Shown piece by piece: positions 7,212-9,371 of a DNA stretch of 9,371 nt (positions within the stretch are counted from its first letter, which is position 1; each line of letters opens with the position of its first letter). Below the pieces are notes generated by a model that saw only the letters and a program-made list of their open reading frames with translations, did not search any database and had not been told where the DNA came from. Source of the stretch: Anaerolineae bacterium (lineage in GTDB: Bacteria > Chloroflexota > Anaerolineae > JAFGEY01); the NCBI GenBank assembly GCA_016929205.1, contig JAFGJF010000033.1:1-9371 (forward strand), written 5' to 3'. Made by a program: the position numbers and the translations under genes.

Positions 7212-8615
7212 CTATGAACCTGGGCTTGGCGTAGCTGTTGGGAGGGGCGGCAGTCCGTATGAAGGCGACGAGAAATCGTTGTGTTTCCACTCTCCGTTTC
7301 TCAGGATAAAGATAGTGACCGATCGCGAGCGAAGGATGTCCGGCAGATCGCTCATGATGACGGCATAATCCTGGTACACCATGATGTTTTTGATTTCAAC
7401 GGGAGGAAAAGTAAATGATTCCCGTTCCTGATCGGTGACTCGATCAAAAATATATTCCTGGTGATTGATCCATATCAGTTCTTCCGAATCTTGCAGCAGC
7501 AAAAACGTTTCCCTGCGGCCGGTGAGAAAGGCCTCCTGTTCGACGTTGAGCAGCGTCTCGAAAAAGACGACGGCCCGATCCTGGGTGGTCGGGGCAAAAA
7601 ACAGCCAGCGGCCGACAAATTCACCCAACGTGGGTTCGCGATCCAACGACTCGAATAACTCGGGCAGTATGTCTCTGCCCTGGCGGGCAATGACCCTGCC
7701 CAAAAGCGGCGACTGGGTCAGGTCTCCGGTGCTCACCCAGACGGCATATTCGCTCATGATTGCACTGGTAAGCGAGTTCTGCGCCGGGGGAGGGTTGGAG
7801 AATCGGCTGCGAAGGATGCGCAGCGCCAAATCATATAACGCCGATTCAGCAGCCGTCTCGCCCCATTCGCCTTCAAGCGGCAAGCCAAAAGTCCAGGGGG
7901 AAAGGACCAAAACCGTCCTCTCGGGCACGTTGGTGACCGCCGGCGTGTCGATGATAAAATTGACCTCAAACACGCCCTCACAATGAACCGTCATACAGAT
8001 GTCGTAAAATGCCGTTCCAAGCTGTTCGACCAGGGGATCGATGTAGGGCTGGTCGCGCTCGTGATAGCGAAAAACGATCTGATCGCCATAGTGATATTCG
8101 ATAGCCTGATCCCAGAAACGTGGATCGGGCGCAGTATGCAGCCAGCCGCGATCCGTCTGGCGATAAAAGCGCATCCGGCGAACCGGTTCGTTACCTTCGA
8201 TCGTCTCTACCCAGGCGACGTCGCCCTGTACGTTGACCTCTTGAATCTTGACCGTTGGGATATTGCCAACGTCGCCTTGCGTGCGTTTGGCATTGACCAG
8301 CCGGGACTGTTGGGCGTACCAGTCCAAATCAAAATCGTCCTGTTGCCTCAAATACAGATCGACGTTGCCACGGTTCCAGGCTTTGGTTTCCAGATCGATG
8401 ACGTTTTCGAGCTGAAACGTGATCTGTTGGTTCGCTTCCTCAAAACGTTGGCGCAGAATAGTAAAAGCTACGGCCGCCACGACGATCAAAACGGCAGCAA
8501 CAACCACCCATACGCGCCACGACCTCCTGCCCCTGGGACGCTTTTTCGATTCGGCAATGGTTTCCCACTCGCCGCTTTCTCCGCCGACCTGCCACTCAAA
8601 GTCTATTCTGTTCAT
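7212..8615 (-). CDS. Single-TM protein with two NTF2-like repeats flanking a middle domain
   Basis: The start is the ATG at 8615-8613 (467 residues); no good Shine-Dalgarno precedes it. A basic cytoplasmic tail (KKRPRGRR, 24-31) precedes one TM segment at 35-54, so the bulk is probably outside the membrane. Residues 70-162 and 355-447 appear to be two copies of one domain, each 93 residues: both begin with an E/Q-rich helix followed by a small x-G-x-x-x-x-[FY]-L turn, and both end in an aromatic strand plus W-[LK]-H (FYRQTDRGWLHT and FILRNGEWKHN). This resembles the NTF2/SnoaL fold. The middle (170-350) has SPWTFGLPLEGEWGE, a helix ALYDLALRIL and SEYAVWVSTGDL. That order recalls gluzincin-like peptidase domains, but there is no HExxH. 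The end is Thr/Pro-rich (PPLPTATPSP). No function can be named. It lies downstream of uvrB and is probably co-transcribed with it. Confidence 0.75.
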   Translation of the reverse strand: MNRIDFEWQVGGESGEWETIAESKKRPRGRRSWRVWVVVAAVLIVVAAVAFTILRQRFEEANQQITFQLENVIDLETKAWNRGNVDLYLRQQDDFDLDWYAQQSRLVNAKRTQGDVGNIPTVKIQEVNVQGDVAWVETIEGNEPVRRMRFYRQTDRGWLHTAPDPRFWDQAIEYHYGDQIVFRYHERDQPYIDPLVEQLGTAFYDICMTVHCEGVFEVNFIIDTPAVTNVPERTVLVLSPWTFGLPLEGEWGETAAESALYDLALRILRSRFSNPPPAQNSLTSAIMSEYAVWVSTGDLTQSPLLGRVIARQGRDILPELFESLDREPTLGEFVGRWLFFAPTTQDRAVVFFETLLNVEQEAFLTGRRETFLLLQDSEELIWINHQEYIFDRVTDQERESFTFPPVEIKNIMVYQDYAVIMSDLPDILRSRSVTIFILRNGEWKHNDFSSPSYGLPPLPTATPSPGS

Positions 8616-8713
8616 TGCGTTTTATGGTTCATATCCAGTTGCATGCGCGGATCGATCACTGCTTCCAAATGCTCTGCCAGACGATCAAGTCTGGAGAGCG
8701 GGCGGGCGTTCGT
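8612..8713 (-). other. Open 33-codon tail in the uvrB frame, ending in an ATGA overlap
   Basis: Directly after the uvrB TAA (8716-8714) the same frame stays open for 33 codons and ends with TGA at 8614-8612, overlapping the ATG of the next gene (ATGA). The conceptual peptide contains an amphipathic stretch, PLSRLDRLAEHLEAVI, followed by DPRMQLDMNHKTQ. No start codon with a convincing ribosome site lies inside it; TTG 8668, GTG 8659 and ATG 8644 are possible. It could be a decayed C-terminal extension of UvrB, a read-through tail, a very small protein with a non-AUG start, or chance. Confidence 0.3.
8671..8699. repeat. Long hairpin between uvrB and the downstream gene
   Basis: GCTCT-g-CCAGAC-GATCAA-GTCTGG-AGAGC forms an 11-base-pair stem with one bulged base and a six-base loop. 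On the minus strand it lies 15 bases past the uvrB stop and is followed by ATTTGG, not a T run, so it is a poor intrinsic terminator. It might stabilise the mRNA end, attenuate read-through or bind a protein. Confidence 0.55.
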
Positions 8714-9371
8714 TTATCTGCGCCTGGTTACCTTTTTCCACTCGGGCTCGTCCGTTTCTGCATCCTGCAATTGCTGCCTGAGTTCGAATATTTGATCGCG
8801 GAGCAGCGCTGCCTTTTCAAATTCGAGATCGGCGGCGGCTTGATGCATTTGTGTTTCCAACTCGGAAATCAGGCGGGCCAACTCTTCGGGCGGAATCCGT
8901 TCTCGTACCGCGTATTCGACCCCGGAATCGGCGACCCTGTCTCCCACATGATCCGAAGCGCGCAGTTGGTCGGTCAGGTCGCGTATTGCCTTGACGATGC
9001 TGGCCGGCACGATGTTATGCACCTCGTTGTAGGCAACTTGTTTGACCCGGCGGCGGTTCGTCTCGTCGATGGCGCGTTTCATCGAGTCGGTTACGCGATC
9101 GGCATAGAGAATGGCCGTGCCATTCACGTGGCGTGCTGCGCGGCCAATGTTCTGGATCAGGGCAGATTCAGAGCGCAAGAACCCTTCCTTGTCCGCGTCG
9201 AGGATGGCAACCAGGCTGACCTCCGGTAAGTCGAGCCCTTCGCGCAGCAGGTTGATCCCGACCACGATGTCGTACACGCCCAGGCGCAGGTCACGGAGAA
9301 TTTCCACGCGCTCGATCGTGTCGATTTCCGAGTGCAAATAGTGGACGCGCATGCCCAATTCCATCAAATAG
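8714..9371 (-). CDS. uvrB: UvrB, excinuclease ABC subunit B (C-terminal part)
   Basis: UvrB verifies DNA damage handed over by UvrA and recruits UvrC in nucleotide excision repair. About 218 C-terminal residues are present. The gene runs off the right edge, since the frame continues upstream of 9367 with Tyr ([17 protein letters not shown], the usual YL.ELG.KVRYLHS). Helicase motif V ([20 protein letters not shown] then [10 protein letters not shown]) and motif VI ([12 protein letters not shown]) are intact, as is [18 protein letters not shown]. The C-terminal UVR motif that contacts UvrC is at the end ([20 protein letters not shown]), followed by a short basic tail and TAA. Everything visible looks functional. 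The following gene on the same strand begins about 100 bases later. Confidence 0.98.
   Translation of the reverse strand, partial: YLMELGMRVHYLHSEIDTIERVEILRDLRLGVYDIVVGINLLREGLDLPEVSLVAILDADKEGFLRSESALIQNIGRAARHVNGTAILYADRVTDSMKRAIDETNRRRVKQVAYNEVHNIVPASIVKAIRDLTDQLRASDHVGDRVADSGVEYAVRERIPPEELARLISELETQMHQAAADLEFEKAALLRDQIFELRQQLQDAETDEPEWKKVTRRR

Noticed and set aside
7465..8795. Long plus-strand open frames (7465-7986, 7983-8795, 8615-9229) opposite the minus-strand genes
   Set aside because: They are shadows of the 467-residue gene and uvrB; the uvrB frame is certain from its motifs, and the shadow translations carry none.

Overview
The window looks like chromosomal DNA of a Chloroflexota bacterium, probably Anaerolineae or a related class. 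This is inferred from style: Thr/Pro linkers of the TPTATPT type behind single membrane anchors, a very long multi-GAF histidine kinase, and lineage-restricted hypothetical proteins beside ordinary housekeeping genes. There are no RNA genes, insertion sequences, phage genes or CRISPR repeats, and no gene-free stretch exceeds about 150 bases.

Layout, left to right. 1-155: non-coding as far as I can tell, with a possible promoter. 156-731 (+): a small protein resembling a stand-alone FtsH-type (M41) peptidase domain whose first zinc ligand and catalytic Glu are replaced. 732-878: a gap with an A8 tract and a good promoter that would give an almost leaderless mRNA. 879-2057 (+): a membrane-anchored, probably extracytoplasmic alpha/beta hydrolase. 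2059-2703 (+): a putative HELAH zinc metallopeptidase starting one base after the hydrolase stop. 2738-3505 (+): triosephosphate isomerase (tpiA), followed by an intrinsic terminator (3538-3574). 3628-7080 (+): a 1150-residue membrane histidine kinase (six TM segments, HAMP, GAF, GAF, PAS, HisKA, HATPase) with no response regulator in view. 7081-7211: the junction between convergent genes. 7212-8615 (-): a single-TM protein with two NTF2-like repeats around a middle domain. 8714-9371 (-): the C-terminal third of UvrB, running off the right edge. Between uvrB and the 467-residue gene, the uvrB frame stays open for 33 codons past its stop and ends in an ATGA overlap with the next start. A strong hairpin lies inside that stretch.

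The plus-strand genes from 879 to 3505 may form one transcription unit ending at the tpiA terminator, although tpiA has its own strong Shine-Dalgarno. The kinase appears to be a separate unit. The minus-strand pair uvrB / 467-residue protein is probably co-transcribed. I see no defence island, biosynthetic cluster or mobile element. The most unusual points are the degenerate M41-like protein, the duplicated NTF2-like repeat architecture, the shared promoter element giving a near-leaderless message, and the open tail after uvrB.
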